From the NCBI GenBank assembly GCA_004535785.1, contig SPIB01000001.1, forward strand, positions 944,548 to 1,008,547: a DNA stretch of 64,000 bases, read 5' to 3'. A program made the translations under genes and the position numbers. Of this stretch, positions 51,271-62,034 are shown piece by piece; the first letter of the stretch is position 1; each line of letters begins with the position of its first letter. Source of the DNA: Gammaproteobacteria bacterium LSUCC0112 (GTDB lineage: Bacteria; Pseudomonadota; Gammaproteobacteria; Pseudomonadales; Pseudohongiellaceae). Below the pieces are notes generated by a model. It saw only the letters and a list, made by a program, of their open reading frames with translations, searched no databases and was not told the DNA's origin.

Positions 51271-53685
51271 TTAACCACCCAACCGGTAACGCAACTTCAC
51301 CACCCATGTGTCTGTCACGCGCTCACTCCATGCATCAAATAACAAGTCCTGGAATTCTGAATCGCCCACGGAGGGTAAATTGCTGCCACGAGTATAGACC
51401 ACAAACAAATCCGACAGCGGCGCAATCTCCCAGCGATAGCGCGCCTGGAAACTCATGCGGCTGACCGTGAAGTCATCCGGTGTCAGGTTCGGTTTAGCGA
51501 CCTCCAGCAGATGACGCACATCACTCTGGTCGATCTGATAGAAACGATCTTCCTTGGCCTGAATTCCCGTCCATTGCACGGCAATACGAAACTGTTGTTT
51601 TGCACTGATAAAGTAACTGGCATTTAGCTGCGGAGACCATTCTGTGGCGGTGAAGGCCGTCATGCGATTGCCACCACGGTGCACCAGCCAAGCTTCACGA
51701 TCACGATAAGACATCGTCAGGCTGGTTGAGAATTTATCATTCGGCTGCCAATCGGCATTCACAAAATAGTTGATATTATTAGCTTTGAGATCTTCCTCGG
51801 CATTGCCAATACCAAACCCGTAACTGAACGGGCGCGAGCGGTCGCTACGCCAGCTCATATCATATGCCAGTCGATGCGGGATTTTGTAGGTGCCATTACC
51901 ACGGCTCAAACGGTCATCAACGCGCGCAGGGAAGTAGCGGAAACTCGCGTTGAAGGATGTGTTGTTGTGATAGGTCAGCGCTTGATTAAAAAACAATCCC
52001 AGCCTGACCGGACGACCGTCAGCATTCCATTGGTTGATGATATTAAAACCACGCGTGCGGCTTCTGTACTTTTCCAGCCCTGACTCAGTGACACTCAAGC
52101 GGTAGTCCAGCTGCTGGTGATCGTTGCGCTGCACATACCCCACATCGTTGATATCCAGCGTCTCATCCAGATAAGTACCGGTGATGCTGTGTTGTACACC
52201 ACGTGCCGGTCGGTAATTCAGATCAAAAAACCCGCCCTGACCACTGACATTGTTGACATCACTGTGTAGCACCTGGCCATCAAAAGACCAGCGTGTATCA
52301 GCGGAAAAGTAGGCAAAGTCGACACCATTAACCGTGGCCTGGCGATTGGGATGATCCATACGTGTGCCGATCCAGCCAATACCGCGACGGCCGCCACCGG
52401 CGGTGTCTTCATACAACAAGCGACCGACAGCAAAGTCACGACCTGTCGATTGCAGCTTGACTCTGGAACCGTCTGCCGCTGTGCCACGCAACTCCATGTC
52501 ATCTTCGGCCGCAATGAGGGTGCCATAACGCCAGTTTCCCTGCGTGCCTGTCACTTTCACAGCGCCCAGCAGATCGGTCGGGGCGTTGCGTTCAGTCGCA
52601 TTGACTTGCACACCCGCAGGGACCGACAACACCGGCGCTGCGCCGATTCGTCGGGTATTCAGCATGGTTGTGGGTCCAAACGGGCCGCCCCCGTTACGGG
52701 GCGATGTCTGGAAGACGTCTTGTCCTTCGAGGAAAAATGTACGCTTCTCGGAAAAAAAAGTTTCGAACGCCGACAGGTTAACCACAATATCGTCAGACTC
52801 GACGGTGCCAAAATCCGGGTTGATGGTGGCAGACAATTGGGTGTTGGAATTTGGCCGCCAGTACAAATCCGCCCCTGTGCGTGCTTTGGTTTCGCCGCTC
52901 AGGTTGTTGTGTGTGCCCGAGGCATATGGATAAAACGTAAACTGAGTCCGTGGATTAATACCGGTAAGTTCATATTTTTGAAACGCAGACAAGTACTCGG
53001 GATTGGTATTTGGCAGCGCAGGCCAGGACCAGGTTTCATTCAGGTACATCACCTGCCGCTCGGTGTAGATACCAATTTGCCGCGTTTCGCCCGCCTGCGG
53101 CAGTGCCATCATCCCCCAAGGGATAAAAATCTCTGCGGACCAGCCATTTTCCAGCTCTTGAGTCTCTGCATCCCATGAACCGTCCCAATCACGGCTGATC
53201 TGGCGCTCTGGCAGAATAGTGCCGTCTGACAGGGTGCCACCAAGGTTGACACGTAAAAAATACCCATAGGTGCCATTGCCTGACGCGTCGATGGACAACA
53301 CAAATCCATCACGCGGTACGGGATCGTCCCGGGAGCTCATGCGGGCAACCAGCGTATCACCCGCCTGGAAATTCATCGCCCCAACGTAGATACCACGCTC
53401 ATTGTAAAAAATCCGTGTTTCGGTTTTAAGCGAGGCAGCCTCAAGGGTATCGGGATTAATGACTCGCATACCATCAACCGCTGGCACTTGCTGCCAGACC
53501 GATTCATCCAAAAGCCCGTCAAGTACAATCCGAGCCTGACTTTCGGGGATCATCGTCATCTGGATTACACCACTCTCTGCGGGTTGTTGTGCAAATCCCG
53601 AGTTCAGTGGAGACAAAGCCAAAGCCAATGACATTAAAACCAATACATTTCGGCAAGCAATAGCCCAATTGGAACGCATATCCAT
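51271..53685 (-). CDS. DUF5916 outer-membrane-like protein with CBM9-like domain
   Basis: This 804-residue exported protein has a signal peptide ending near AQQPAES. A CBM9-like domain (about residues 40-230, RIVLDGLLDESVWQQVP and WSAEIFIPWGMM) is followed by a DUF5916 domain, whose signature includes INPDFGTVESD and FSEKRTFFLEGQDVF. The C-terminal part is rich in alternating beta strands and ends WVVKLRYRLGG, suggesting an outer-membrane barrel. Family members are often near TonB receptors or sugar-degrading enzymes, but here no such gene is adjacent. The start is uncertain; ATG at 53685 is used, with 53679 as alternative, and a longer frame adds 26 codons. Confidence 0.85.
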   Translation of the reverse strand: MDMRSNWAIACRNVLVLMSLALALSPLNSGFAQQPAESGVIQMTMIPESQARIVLDGLLDESVWQQVPAVDGMRVINPDTLEAASLKTETRIFYNERGIYVGAMNFQAGDTLVARMSSRDDPVPRDGFVLSIDASGNGTYGYFLRVNLGGTLSDGTILPERQISRDWDGSWDAETQELENGWSAEIFIPWGMMALPQAGETRQIGIYTERQVMYLNETWSWPALPNTNPEYLSAFQKYELTGINPRTQFTFYPYASGTHNNLSGETKARTGADLYWRPNSNTQLSATINPDFGTVESDDIVVNLSAFETFFSEKRTFFLEGQDVFQTSPRNGGGPFGPTTMLNTRRIGAAPVLSVPAGVQVNATERNAPTDLLGAVKVTGTQGNWRYGTLIAAEDDMELRGTAADGSRVKLQSTGRDFAVGRLLYEDTAGGGRRGIGWIGTRMDHPNRQATVNGVDFAYFSADTRWSFDGQVLHSDVNNVSGQGGFFDLNYRPARGVQHSITGTYLDETLDINDVGYVQRNDHQQLDYRLSVTESGLEKYRSRTRGFNIINQWNADGRPVRLGLFFNQALTYHNNTSFNASFRYFPARVDDRLSRGNGTYKIPHRLAYDMSWRSDRSRPFSYGFGIGNAEEDLKANNINYFVNADWQPNDKFSTSLTMSYRDREAWLVHRGGNRMTAFTATEWSPQLNASYFISAKQQFRIAVQWTGIQAKEDRFYQIDQSDVRHLLEVAKPNLTPDDFTVSRMSFQARYRWEIAPLSDLFVVYTRGSNLPSVGDSEFQDLLFDAWSERVTDTWVVKLRYRLGG

Positions 53686-53779
53686 CACGTGAAACACCAC
53701 CCTTTTTTTGATTTGGCGCGAGTATATCAGCTTTATTTTTGACATAACCCGCTTCGCTGACACACAAACCCTGCCAGTT

Positions 53780-53797
53780 TCACTTTGTCACAAGTGA
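53780..53797. promoter_or_regulatory. Perfect 6-6-6 inverted repeat upstream of the DUF5916 gene
   Basis: TCACTT, the spacer TGTCAC and AAGTGA form a perfect inverted repeat in the divergent region. It lies 95 bases before the DUF5916 start and 118 before the small membrane gene. An operator is possible, but the regulator is unknown. Confidence 0.35.
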
Positions 53798-53914
53798 GCG
53801 CGTTTTCGAAACAATTGACATATTTGTTCTGCACTTTGCCACTTTTTGACGCTTGTGTTGTCTACTCTTTGTGTTTACATAACGGAGACAGTTTTCTGAC
53901 CAGCGGGACACGTG

Positions 53915-54070
53915 ATGGGATTTTTTAAACGGAAAGTTAACCCGATTTTTGTTGAGGATGAGCAGTATCAATGGGGTGGTAAACGCCGTGGATTACGATT
54001 AGTGCTGTTGATTCTTTTTTCTGTGATCGTTATCAGTTTTATTGTGATATTTGCGACACTGCCAATATAA
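53915..54070 (+). CDS. Small single-pass membrane protein (51 residues)
   Basis: A 51-codon frame begins MGFFKRKVNPIFVEDEQ and continues YQWGGKRRG. One strong transmembrane helix follows (about residues 28-48, LRLVLLILFSVIVISFIVIF). Positive charges before the helix favour an inside N terminus. A ggga motif lies eight bases upstream. An excellent terminator begins one base after the stop codon. TTGTGT-N17-TACATA upstream is a possible promoter. The frame is divergent from the DUF5916 gene. The function is unknown; small membrane proteins of this shape often regulate larger membrane complexes. Confidence 0.72.
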   Translation: MGFFKRKVNPIFVEDEQYQWGGKRRGLRLVLLILFSVIVISFIVIFATLPI

Positions 54071-54106
54071 AAAAAGGCAGGCTGATTACATCGGCCTGCC
54101 TTTTTT
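54071..54106. terminator. Bidirectional intrinsic terminator
   Basis: GGCAGGC and GCCTGCC (54076-54082, 54094-54100) form a 7-bp stem, flanked by A5 on the left and T6 on the right. It can end transcription of the small membrane gene (plus) and of the cytochrome b operon (minus, stop at 54137). Confidence 0.9.
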
Positions 54107-54136
54107 ATTGATCTCTCTGACGCCCGGAATCTGGTA

Positions 54137-54529
54137 TCAGGCCTGATGTACAGGCTTGAAAACCTCGCTGTACAGGAAAAAATCTGTCAGCACCGCACGC
54201 AAATGGATAGACGCATTCAGGTTATCAATCAATTCTGAACTCATCCGCGGCTGCGCCAATACAAAGTTGATTGCCGCACTGGCTTTGCGAACGTCATCGG
54301 CAATCACCAGCTCATATTCACTGGTACTGTCTTTAAACGCTGCCAACACATTTGCCATGGCAGCAGACATTTCTTGCAAGGTGGGTCGCGCATGCGGAGT
54401 CGGGGATTCAGATTCTACATGTGGCGGCCGCCCTTGAGCGGCATAGGCCAGCAAAAACTCATAACCTGATTCTACGGCCTCGATTTCTTTCTCGAGATTT
54501 TTAACGTCGGTCAATTTCACACCTTCCAT
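54137..54529 (-). CDS. Unknown protein coupled to cytochrome b gene
   Basis: This 130-residue soluble, largely helical protein has no motif I recognise. It begins MEGVKLTDVKNLEKE and has a Pro/Ser/His-rich linker near residue 40 (ESESPTPHARP). The start lies 13 bases inside the cytochrome b gene, so it is probably coupled to it. Together they end at a good terminator. It may be a partner of the cytochrome, but this is only context. The function is unknown. Confidence 0.72.
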   Translation of the reverse strand: MEGVKLTDVKNLEKEIEAVESGYEFLLAYAAQGRPPHVESESPTPHARPTLQEMSAAMANVLAAFKDSTSEYELVIADDVRKASAAINFVLAQPRMSSELIDNLNASIHLRAVLTDFFLYSEVFKPVHQA

Positions 54530-55266
54530 TTATCAGTATCGTGGTTCTCTTTCATTTCTGCTTCAGAAATCCAACCTTTGATCATGGAGCGCGTATAAAA
54601 AATCTTCTCCGGCCGGACAGCGAAGTAGATATGGATCGCAGTAAACGCAATCAGCGACAAGGTTGCCAGACCGTGCAGCAGGAACATCAGGCCCAGTTGC
54701 GCTTCGTCTTCAACTGAAGGACGTGGCCAGAATGGGGTGCTGATATTCATCAACAGAATGACGCCCGTCACGATGACCAGCAGCACCAGCACCGTCATGG
54801 CCCAATGCATGCCTTTTTGTTCAAAGGAGTACTTACCGGGCTTGCGAGATTCATCAAATGGCTCTGCAAAGTCGGCAGGCGTCATGATCATGGACTTGAA
54901 GTCCTGCCAGAATGACGCACGAATGATGTGGAAAATAACCACAAAGGTCAGCAGCAAGCCCGCAATCCAGTGGATGTCCAGCCATGCAAAATGAATTCCT
55001 ATGATTGGCATGACGCCTGTAGCGATCAGCACCAGCACTGAACCCGCCATGATCCAGTGGAAAGCACGGTCGATGGCGTCATGACGATTGATTTTGCGAC
55101 CTTCAGCGGAAGGTTTGGCTTTTTTCTTGGCCAGCGCAGCCATAAAAATAGCATGTCCGGCTAACAGAACCAGTATGGCCACAGCAACGACCCAGAGCAG
55201 ATCCCAAGCCACACCCAGGATAACTTCGTCACCCCATACATCTCTCTTATAACGAACGATTTCCAT
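54517..55266 (-). CDS. Cytochrome b/b6 domain membrane protein
   Basis: The product is a 249-residue protein with five hydrophobic helices. The histidines in RHDAIDRAFHWIMAG, DIHWIAGLLLTFVVIFHIIR, QKGMHWAMTVLVLLV and LFLLHGLATLSLIAFTAIHIYF-like segments match the heme ligands of formate dehydrogenase gamma/cytochrome b561-type subunits. Such subunits pass electrons between quinone and a catalytic subunit. No catalytic partner is encoded in the window, so this one may work alone or with a distant partner. A 130-residue unknown overlaps its end. Confidence 0.85.
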   Translation of the reverse strand: MEIVRYKRDVWGDEVILGVAWDLLWVVAVAILVLLAGHAIFMAALAKKKAKPSAEGRKINRHDAIDRAFHWIMAGSVLVLIATGVMPIIGIHFAWLDIHWIAGLLLTFVVIFHIIRASFWQDFKSMIMTPADFAEPFDESRKPGKYSFEQKGMHWAMTVLVLLVIVTGVILLMNISTPFWPRPSVEDEAQLGLMFLLHGLATLSLIAFTAIHIYFAVRPEKIFYTRSMIKGWISEAEMKENHDTDKWKV

Positions 55267-55618
55267 GCGATATCCCCTCTGCTATGAAGCTATTGTTTTT
55301 GTAGGTGCGTTCCCGACACCTTGCGCCAGATGCTGCTATTTCCAGATGCTGTTTATTACCTTACCGACCCTCTGTGACAGAAGCCACAATGTGCCATGTG
55401 CTAAATCCGCCCATCCCCGATGGTGCCCCCAGTTACGTTCACTGCGGACGCAATGATAACCAATTTTCAGTCCCAGGATTCAGGCAGGACCCCCTGACTC
55501 GTGTGTCGTGACAGGGGTTTAGGGGGATTTTTCCGTGAAGGGAAGAGTAATCCAGCTATCTACTTTTATCAAGCTACCCGGCCTTGCCGCTACATATCGT
55601 CACGCTTTGTCTCGCGGC

Positions 55619-55646
55619 TTGACATATTTGTGTTCGGTGTTATTGT
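55619..55646 (+). promoter_or_regulatory. Sigma70-like promoter of gltB
   Basis: A perfect -35 TTGACA (55619-55624) and -10 TATTGT (55641-55646) with a 16-base spacer face gltB. The implied 5' leader is about 215 bases, long enough for regulation. Confidence 0.65.
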
Positions 55647-55656
55647 GTCCAGCCCC

Positions 55657-55702
55657 CGTAAAACAGCGCACCATGTTTTACGACAGTCCGGCCAGTCCCG
55701 GA
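55657..55702 (+). promoter_or_regulatory. Two hairpins at the start of the gltB leader
   Basis: CGTAAAACA and TGTTTTACG (55657-55665, 55674-55682) make a 9-bp stem with an eight-base loop. TCCGG and CCGGA (55687-55691, 55698-55702) follow as a second stem. They lie just after the predicted transcription start. The first could instead be an operator. Any role in glt control is inferred. Confidence 0.4.
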
Positions 55703-55869
55703 CGCGCCGTGCCCGGGGTGCAGGCCGATTCACTGAGCCGTGTCAAATCAATAACTTCTAAATTCACGCATCTCCCTGTTGGCAATGCTGCACGATGCAT
55801 TTTGTTGCAGGGAGCGTTAACGGTCACAGAACCGGAAACACTATAACGAATTAGCGAGACTTAGCGACA

Positions 55870-58800
55870 ATGACTGATCAAGCCCAATCCCACCACAAGT
55901 TTGGCTTTCCGCAGAAGACCGGTCTGTATGATCCGGCAAACGAGAAGGATTCCTGCGGCGTAGGTTTCGTCGCAGATATCAAGGGCCGTCCCAGTCACCA
56001 GATCATGCTGGATGCCTACCACTTGAATTCGCGCATGGACCACCGCGGCGGTTGCGGTTTTGAAGCCAATACCGGCGATGGTGCAGGCATCCTGATGGCG
56101 TTGCCGCACTCCTTCTTTGCCAGTATCGCCCTGAAAGATCTGGGTAAAACTTTGCCGGGCGCCGGTAAATATGCCGTCGGCAACATCTTCCTGCCACAGA
56201 TGAGCAAAGAGCGCGAATTTTGTCGCGACGTCATCAATCGCATTATCGCTGAAGAAGGCCAGACACTGATTGGCTGGCGACTGGTTCCTGTTGATCCCGC
56301 AGGCGCTGATGTCGGTCCGGCCGCCAGAACCGCACAACCGGTGATTGAGCAACTGTTCATCGGCGCCGCTGACAACATGGCCCAGGATGAATTCGAGCGC
56401 AAACTGTATGTCATTCGCAAACGCTTCACGCACAAATTGCGTGGCGACAGTTCGCTCAGCGAAGCCAAGATGCTGTACGCCTGTAGCCTGTCCACCAAAG
56501 TCATCGTATATAAAGGTATGCTGACACCCGGTCAGTTATTCCCGTTTTACCGTGACCTGACCAACTCGGCCTGTGAGACTCACATGGCGATGGTGCACTC
56601 ACGCTTCAGCACTAACACGTTCCCGTCATGGGATCGTGCCCAGCCCAATCGTTTTATGAGCCACAACGGTGAAATCAACACCTTGCGCGGGAATGTAAAC
56701 CAGATGGTGGCCCGTGAAGGCATGCTGTCCAGCCCGCTGTTCGGCGACAAAATCAGTGAATTGTTCCCGATTATTGATGCGGACTGTTCCGACTCAGGTT
56801 CGTTTGATTCCGTGCTGGAGTTCATGCTGCTGTCCGGTCGATCGCTGCAGGAATCGGTGATGATGATGATTCCGGAAGCCTGGCAATCCGACGTCAACAT
56901 GAACGGTGATAAAAAAGCGTTCTATGAATTCCATTCCGCCTTGATGGAACCGTGGGACGGCCCGGCATCCATTGTATTTTCCGATGGTCATTACATCGGC
57001 GCCGTACTGGACCGCAATGGCCTGCGACCCAGCCGCTATTACGTGACACACGACGACAAAGTGATTATGGCGTCCGAAGTCGGTGTCGTGCACGTTGACC
57101 CGGCCAACGTCAAATTAAAAGGTCGTCTGCAGCCGGGCAAAATGTTCCTGCTGGACTTTGAAGAAGGCCGCCTGATCCCTGACGAAGAGCTCAAAGCAAG
57201 CATCGCTGCCAAACGCCCCTACGGCGAGTGGCTGGCACAGCAGCGTATTACACTGGACCAGCTGGCTGATGGCAGTGAAGAGCACTCGCTGGATTCAGAA
57301 AATGTCTTTGCGCGCATGCAGGCGTTTGGTTACACCACCGAAACCATGCAGTTTATGCTGTTGCCCATGATCACCGAAGCGCGTGACCCGCTGGGTTCCA
57401 TGGGTAACGACTCTGCGCTGGCGTGTCTGTCTGACAAGCCCCGCATGATTTATGACTATTTCAAGCAGCTGTTTGCACAGATCACCAACCCGGCAATCGA
57501 CTCAATCCGCGAAGAAGTGGTGATGTCGCTGGAATGTTTTATTGGCCCGGAAGGCAACCTGCTGGAAACCACTGAAAAGCAGGCGCACCGCCTGAGTCTC
57601 AAGCACCCGATTCTGTCCAACAAGCAACTGCAGACCATCCGCAACATGGATTACAAAGGCCTGCGCAGCAAAGTCATCGACATTACGTACGATGCCAAAG
57701 CGGCCAATGGTTATGTCACGGCGCTGGAGAGCATCTGCCAACAAGCCAGTCAGGCGATTGCGGACGGCTATGCCTTTGTGATTTTGTCCGATCGTATGAT
57801 TGACCGTCAGCGCATGGCTATCAGCTCACTGATCGCGTGCGGCGCGGTACACCATCACTTGATTCGACAGCACGAACGCACCCGCATTGGTCTCATTCTG
57901 GAAACCGGCGAAGCACGGGAAGTACACCATCATTGCCTGCTGACAGGTTTTGGGGCAGACGCGATCAACCCGTATCTGGCCTTTGAATCTCTCTGGCAAG
58001 CACAGAAAGATGGTCTGCTCAGTAATGAGTACGCCACCGAAGACAAGATTGTGTATGCCTACAAAAAAGCGGTTGGCAAAGGCATGCTCAAGGTCATGGC
58101 CAAAATGGGCATCTCAACACTGCAGTCCTACAAAGGCGCACAGATTTTTGAAGCGGTGGGTCTGGCGGATGACATAATCGATCGTTGTTTTGTGGGTACC
58201 GCGAGCCGCGTTCAAGGTGTGAATTTCGATACGCTGGTTAAGGAAACCGAACGACGCCATCATCTGGGCTTCCCGGTTATTGATACCGGCCGCATTCCGG
58301 TGATGACCAACCCCGGTGATTTCCATTGGCGCAGCGGTGGCGAAGGCCACATGTGGGATCCGAGTGCCATCTTCAACCTGCAGGTTGCGGCGCGTAACAA
58401 CAGCCCTGACGCTTACAAAATATTTGCGAAGTACACCAACGAACAAACCACGCGCGCCTGCACGCTGCGTGGCCTGCTGGATTTCCGTACCGATAAACAA
58501 CAGCCAGTTGCTCTGGACGAAGTCGAATCAGCAAAAGACATCGTTAAACGCTTTGCAACCGGCGCCATGAGTCTGGGCTCAATATCGCCAGAAACGCATG
58601 AAACATTGGCGATTGCCATGAATCGCATGGGTGGCAAATCCAACACCGGTGAAGGTGGTGAAGATCCTGCGCGCTTCCAGCCAATGCCAAACGGCGATTC
58701 AAAGCGTTCATCGATCAAACAAGTGGCGTCCGGCCGGTTTGGCGTCACCATCTGGTACCTGAGCAACGCTGACGAGCTGCAAATCAAAATTTCGCAAGGT

Positions 58801-60441
58801 GCCAAGCCTGGTGAAGGCGGCGAGCTGCCTGGCGGCAAAGTGGATGCACACATTGCACGTCTGCGTTACTCAACGCCGGGTGTTGGCCTGATTTCGCCAC
58901 CGCCACACCACGATATTTATTCAATCGAGGATATCGCACAGCTGATCCACGATCTGAAAAACGCCAACCGCAAAGCTCGCATCAGTGTAAAACTGGTGTC
59001 GGAAGTCGGTGTTGGCACCGTGGCAGCAGGCGTCACCAAAGCCAAAGCCGAACACCTTGTGATTGCCGGCCATGATGGCGGCACCGGCGCGTCGCCGCTG
59101 ACCTCCATCAAGCATGCAGGGTTGCCATGGGAGCTGGGGCTGGCGGAGACTCACCAGACGCTGGTGATGAACAACTTGCGTTCTCGTGTGGTAGTGCAGA
59201 CTGACGGCCAGTTAAAAACCGGCCGTGACGTCGCCATTGCTGCGCTGCTGGGCGCTGAAGAATTTGGTTTTGCCACGGCCCCGCTGGTGACTCTCGGCTG
59301 CATTATGATGCGCAAATGTCACCTGAATACCTGCCCGGTAGGCATCGCAACCCAGGATCCTGAGTTGCGCAAGAAATTCAAAGGCCAGCCGGAACACGTG
59401 GTGAACTACCTGTTTATGGTGGCTGAAGAACTGCGCGAGATCATGGCCAGCCTTGGCATGCGCAAACTGACCGACATGGTTGGTCGCGTTGACCTGCTGG
59501 AAAGTCGCGGCGCTATCGATCACTGGAAAGCGCGCGGTCTGGATCTGAGCAAGATCCTGCAACCGGCTCAAATGGTGTATGCGAATACCGTTACTCACCA
59601 GACTATCAATCAGGACCACGGCCTTGAGAAGGCGCTGGACAACCAGTTGATCGAGCTTGCTCAACCGGCGCTGCTGCATGGTGAAAAGGTTCAGATCGAA
59701 TTACCAGTCCTTAACATCAACCGTGTGGTTGGCACCATGTTGTCCAACGAAGTTGCCAAACAGCACGGTGAACAGATGCTGCCGGATGACACCATCAACA
59801 TCAAACTACACGGCTCTGCAGGTCAGAGTCTGGGTGCCTGGCTGGCTAAAGGCATTACCATCACCGTTGAAGGTGATTGCAATGACTTTGTGGGCAAGGG
59901 ATTGTCAGGCGGCAAAATTGTGGTTTATCCACCCAAAAACAGTACCTTCAAGGCTGAAGAAAACATTATCGCTGGCAACGTGAATTTGTACGGCGCAACC
60001 GGCGGAGAAGCCTATTTCCGCGGGATTGCAGCTGAGCGATTTGCTGTGCGTAATAGCGGTGCGTTGGCAGTGGTTGAAGGCATCGGCGATCATGGTTGTG
60101 AATACATGACCGGCGGCCGCGTGGTGATTCTTGGCAAAACTGGACGCAACTTCGGTGCTGGCATGAGTGGTGGTATCGCTTATGTCTGGGATAAAGACAA
60201 AGATTTTAAGCGCCAGTGCAATACTGAAACCTATGGATTGGAAGCGGTCGTTGATCATGCTGACGTGCAAGAATTAAAAACACTGATCAGCAATCACCTG
60301 CGCCATACCGGTTCACCGGTGGCTCGGCAGATTCTCGACAACTGGGATCAGACATTGCCTCAGTTTGTGAAAGTCATGCCAACAGATTACAAGCGTGTGC
60401 TGACGGAATTGGCAGCCCAACAACAGGCAGTTGCCGTGTAA
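55870..60441 (+). CDS. gltB: Glutamate synthase (NADPH) large subunit
   Basis: The product is a 1523-residue GOGAT alpha subunit. A 28-residue propeptide precedes the N-terminal nucleophile Cys29 (KDSCGVGF) of the amidotransferase domain. The central domain and the FMN-binding synthase domain follow ([26 protein letters not shown] and [11 protein letters not shown]). The 3Fe-4S cluster ligands are C1144, C1150 and C1155 in [14 protein letters not shown]-terminal beta-helix GXGXG domain ends the protein. It makes two glutamates from glutamine and 2-oxoglutarate. The neighbour gltD completes the enzyme. The long leader upstream suggests regulation by nitrogen status. Confidence 0.97.
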   Translation: MTDQAQSHHKFGFPQKTGLYDPANEKDSCGVGFVADIKGRPSHQIMLDAYHLNSRMDHRGGCGFEANTGDGAGILMALPHSFFASIALKDLGKTLPGAGKYAVGNIFLPQMSKEREFCRDVINRIIAEEGQTLIGWRLVPVDPAGADVGPAARTAQPVIEQLFIGAADNMAQDEFERKLYVIRKRFTHKLRGDSSLSEAKMLYACSLSTKVIVYKGMLTPGQLFPFYRDLTNSACETHMAMVHSRFSTNTFPSWDRAQPNRFMSHNGEINTLRGNVNQMVAREGMLSSPLFGDKISELFPIIDADCSDSGSFDSVLEFMLLSGRSLQESVMMMIPEAWQSDVNMNGDKKAFYEFHSALMEPWDGPASIVFSDGHYIGAVLDRNGLRPSRYYVTHDDKVIMASEVGVVHVDPANVKLKGRLQPGKMFLLDFEEGRLIPDEELKASIAAKRPYGEWLAQQRITLDQLADGSEEHSLDSENVFARMQAFGYTTETMQFMLLPMITEARDPLGSMGNDSALACLSDKPRMIYDYFKQLFAQITNPAIDSIREEVVMSLECFIGPEGNLLETTEKQAHRLSLKHPILSNKQLQTIRNMDYKGLRSKVIDITYDAKAANGYVTALESICQQASQAIADGYAFVILSDRMIDRQRMAISSLIACGAVHHHLIRQHERTRIGLILETGEAREVHHHCLLTGFGADAINPYLAFESLWQAQKDGLLSNEYATEDKIVYAYKKAVGKGMLKVMAKMGISTLQSYKGAQIFEAVGLADDIIDRCFVGTASRVQGVNFDTLVKETERRHHLGFPVIDTGRIPVMTNPGDFHWRSGGEGHMWDPSAIFNLQVAARNNSPDAYKIFAKYTNEQTTRACTLRGLLDFRTDKQQPVALDEVESAKDIVKRFATGAMSLGSISPETHETLAIAMNRMGGKSNTGEGGEDPARFQPMPNGDSKRSSIKQVASGRFGVTIWYLSNADELQIKISQGAKPGEGGELPGGKVDAHIARLRYSTPGVGLISPPPHHDIYSIEDIAQLIHDLKNANRKARISVKLVSEVGVGTVAAGVTKAKAEHLVIAGHDGGTGASPLTSIKHAGLPWELGLAETHQTLVMNNLRSRVVVQTDGQLKTGRDVAIAALLGAEEFGFATAPLVTLGCIMMRKCHLNTCPVGIATQDPELRKKFKGQPEHVVNYLFMVAEELREIMASLGMRKLTDMVGRVDLLESRGAIDHWKARGLDLSKILQPAQMVYANTVTHQTINQDHGLEKALDNQLIELAQPALLHGEKVQIELPVLNINRVVGTMLSNEVAKQHGEQMLPDDTINIKLHGSAGQSLGAWLAKGITITVEGDCNDFVGKGLSGGKIVVYPPKNSTFKAEENIIAGNVNLYGATGGEAYFRGIAAERFAVRNSGALAVVEGIGDHGCEYMTGGRVVILGKTGRNFGAGMSGGIAYVWDKDKDFKRQCNTETYGLEAVVDHADVQELKTLISNHLRHTGSPVARQILDNWDQTLPQFVKVMPTDYKRVLTELAAQQQAVAV

Positions 60442-60451
60442 GTAAACCATC

Positions 60452-60504
60452 GCAGCCTGTACCGCCCTGACAACACAACTGCGGTCAGGGGTGGAGCGGG
60501 CTGC
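60452..60504 (+). other. Intercistronic hairpin between gltB and gltD
   Basis: GCAGCC (60452-60457) pairs with GGCTGC (60499-60504), and CCCTGAC (60465-60471) with GTCAGGG (60484-60490), with partial pairing between. No T-run follows. Such a structure can stabilise the gltB message or lower gltD expression, as the subunits are needed in fixed ratio. Confidence 0.55.
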
Positions 60505-60542
60505 CTGTCAACGTACAAAATTGGGAAGAGTAAGGTTTAGAC

Positions 60543-61979
60543 ATGGGCAAACCAACAGGTTTTAAAGAGTTTGATCGCCGCACGGTCCCCTACCGCGCAC
60601 CGGCCGAGCGATTGCTGGACTATAAGGAAATCTACACACGTCCTGACGACAGTCACCTGACCACGCAGGGCGCTCGCTGTATGGATTGTGGTGTTCCGTT
60701 TTGTCAGTCCGATAACGGATGCCCTGTGTATAACCTGATTCCTGAATGGAACGATCTGGTTTACAAAGGTCAGTGGCGTGAAGCCTTGGATCGCCTGCAC
60801 AAGACCAATAACTTCCCGGAATTTACCGGTCGAGTCTGCCCGGCTCCATGTGAAGGGTCATGTGTACTCGGCATGAACAATCCACCTGTCACCATCAAGA
60901 ATATCGAAAATGCCATCATTGATCGCGGTTTCGAGAATGGGTGGGTGGTTGCCAATCCCCCTCTGTTCCGCACTGGTAAAAAAGTTGCCGTGGTGGGTTC
61001 CGGCCCGGCCGGTCTGGCTGCGGCTGCACAACTGAATCAGGCTGGCCACACGGTGACTGTGTATGAGCGCGAAGATCGTATCGGCGGCTTGCTGATGTAT
61101 GGCATCCCCAACATGAAACTTGAAAAAGATGTGGTTGATCGCCGGGTAAACCTGCTCAGGGAAGAAGGCATCAATTTTGTCACGGGAGTGAACGTTGGCG
61201 GCACTGGCGACAGAGGGCTGTCCGTTGAAGCCTTGTTGGCCGATGTCGATGTGTTGTGTCTGACGACCGGGGCAACCACTGCGCGAGAACTGAAAATTCC
61301 AGGCCGTGACGGCGACAGCATTTACCCTGCCATGGAGTTTTTGACAGCCAATACGCGTAGCCTGCTGGACTCCGATTTAAAAGACGACAATTACATCAGT
61401 GCCAAAGGCAAAAATGTGATTGTGATTGGTGGTGGTGATACGGGTACCGACTGTATTGCCACATCATTGCGCCATGGCTGCAAGTCACTGGTCAACTTTG
61501 AAATTATGCCGCGTCCGGGCAATGAGCGACCGGCAGATAATCCCTGGCCGCTGTGGCCAAAAATCTACCGTGTGGATTATGGCCATGAAGAGGCTGCTTA
61601 CCGTGATGGTCAGGATCCACGCGTTTATTCCATCAGTGGCAAAGAATTTGTCCGTGATGAAAATGGCAAATTGTTGGGGATCAATACGGTAGAAGTCGAT
61701 GCCAGCTTTAAAGAGATCCCCGGCACTGTCAAATTCTGGGAAGCCGATCTGATCCTGTTGTCCATGGGTTTCCTCGGCCCGGAACAGTACATCACCAAAC
61801 CGTTGGGCCTTGAAGTTGATGCGCGCTCAAACTACAAAGCGGCTTACGGCGACTTCCGTACCAACCACCCGAAAGTGTTTGCTGCCGGTGACTGCCGTCG
61901 TGGTCAATCGCTGGTGGTCCGCGCCATCGACGAAGGTCGGAAAGTGGCTGAGGCAATCAACCGGTTCCTGGCAAACTGA
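60543..61979 (+). CDS. gltD: Glutamate synthase (NADPH) small subunit
   Basis: The product is a 478-residue flavoprotein. Cysteine clusters [16 protein letters not shown] and [15 protein letters not shown] bind two 4Fe-4S centres in the N-terminal domain. The FAD motif [15 protein letters not shown] (about residues 149-163) and the NADPH motif [12 protein letters not shown] follow. It takes electrons from NADPH and passes them to GltB. It lies 101 bases after gltB with a hairpin between, and is followed by a terminator. A ggaagag motif precedes the start. Confidence 0.97.
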   Translation: MGKPTGFKEFDRRTVPYRAPAERLLDYKEIYTRPDDSHLTTQGARCMDCGVPFCQSDNGCPVYNLIPEWNDLVYKGQWREALDRLHKTNNFPEFTGRVCPAPCEGSCVLGMNNPPVTIKNIENAIIDRGFENGWVVANPPLFRTGKKVAVVGSGPAGLAAAAQLNQAGHTVTVYEREDRIGGLLMYGIPNMKLEKDVVDRRVNLLREEGINFVTGVNVGGTGDRGLSVEALLADVDVLCLTTGATTARELKIPGRDGDSIYPAMEFLTANTRSLLDSDLKDDNYISAKGKNVIVIGGGDTGTDCIATSLRHGCKSLVNFEIMPRPGNERPADNPWPLWPKIYRVDYGHEEAAYRDGQDPRVYSISGKEFVRDENGKLLGINTVEVDASFKEIPGTVKFWEADLILLSMGFLGPEQYITKPLGLEVDARSNYKAAYGDFRTNHPKVFAAGDCRRGQSLVVRAIDEGRKVAEAINRFLAN

Positions 61980-62034
61980 AGCAACAACATTGCGGCAGAC
62001 TGCCTTTACAACGTCTGCTGCGCAAACCTTGAAC

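Larger units (their letters stand above)
55267..55869. other. Long intergenic region and gltB leader
   Basis: These 603 bases lie between the cytochrome b operon (minus) and gltB (plus). A promoter for gltB is seen at 55619-55646. The leader then holds two perfect hairpins: CGTAAAACA with TGTTTTACG (55657-55682) and TCCGG with CCGGA (55687-55702). A 57-codon frame (55673-55846) lacks a ribosome binding site. In 55267-55600 I see no RNA gene or reading frame with translation signals; it must hold the promoter of the cytochrome b operon. Confidence 0.55.

Noticed and set aside
52351-53178. Open frame of 275 codons on the plus strand
   Set aside because: It is antisense to the DUF5916 gene. Its sequence is Cys-, His- and Arg-rich and has no family features.
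55673-55846. 57-codon frame in the gltB leader
   Set aside because: The ATG sits inside a hairpin stem, no ribosome binding site precedes it, and the residues show no family. A leader peptide cannot be ruled out, but there is no positive support.
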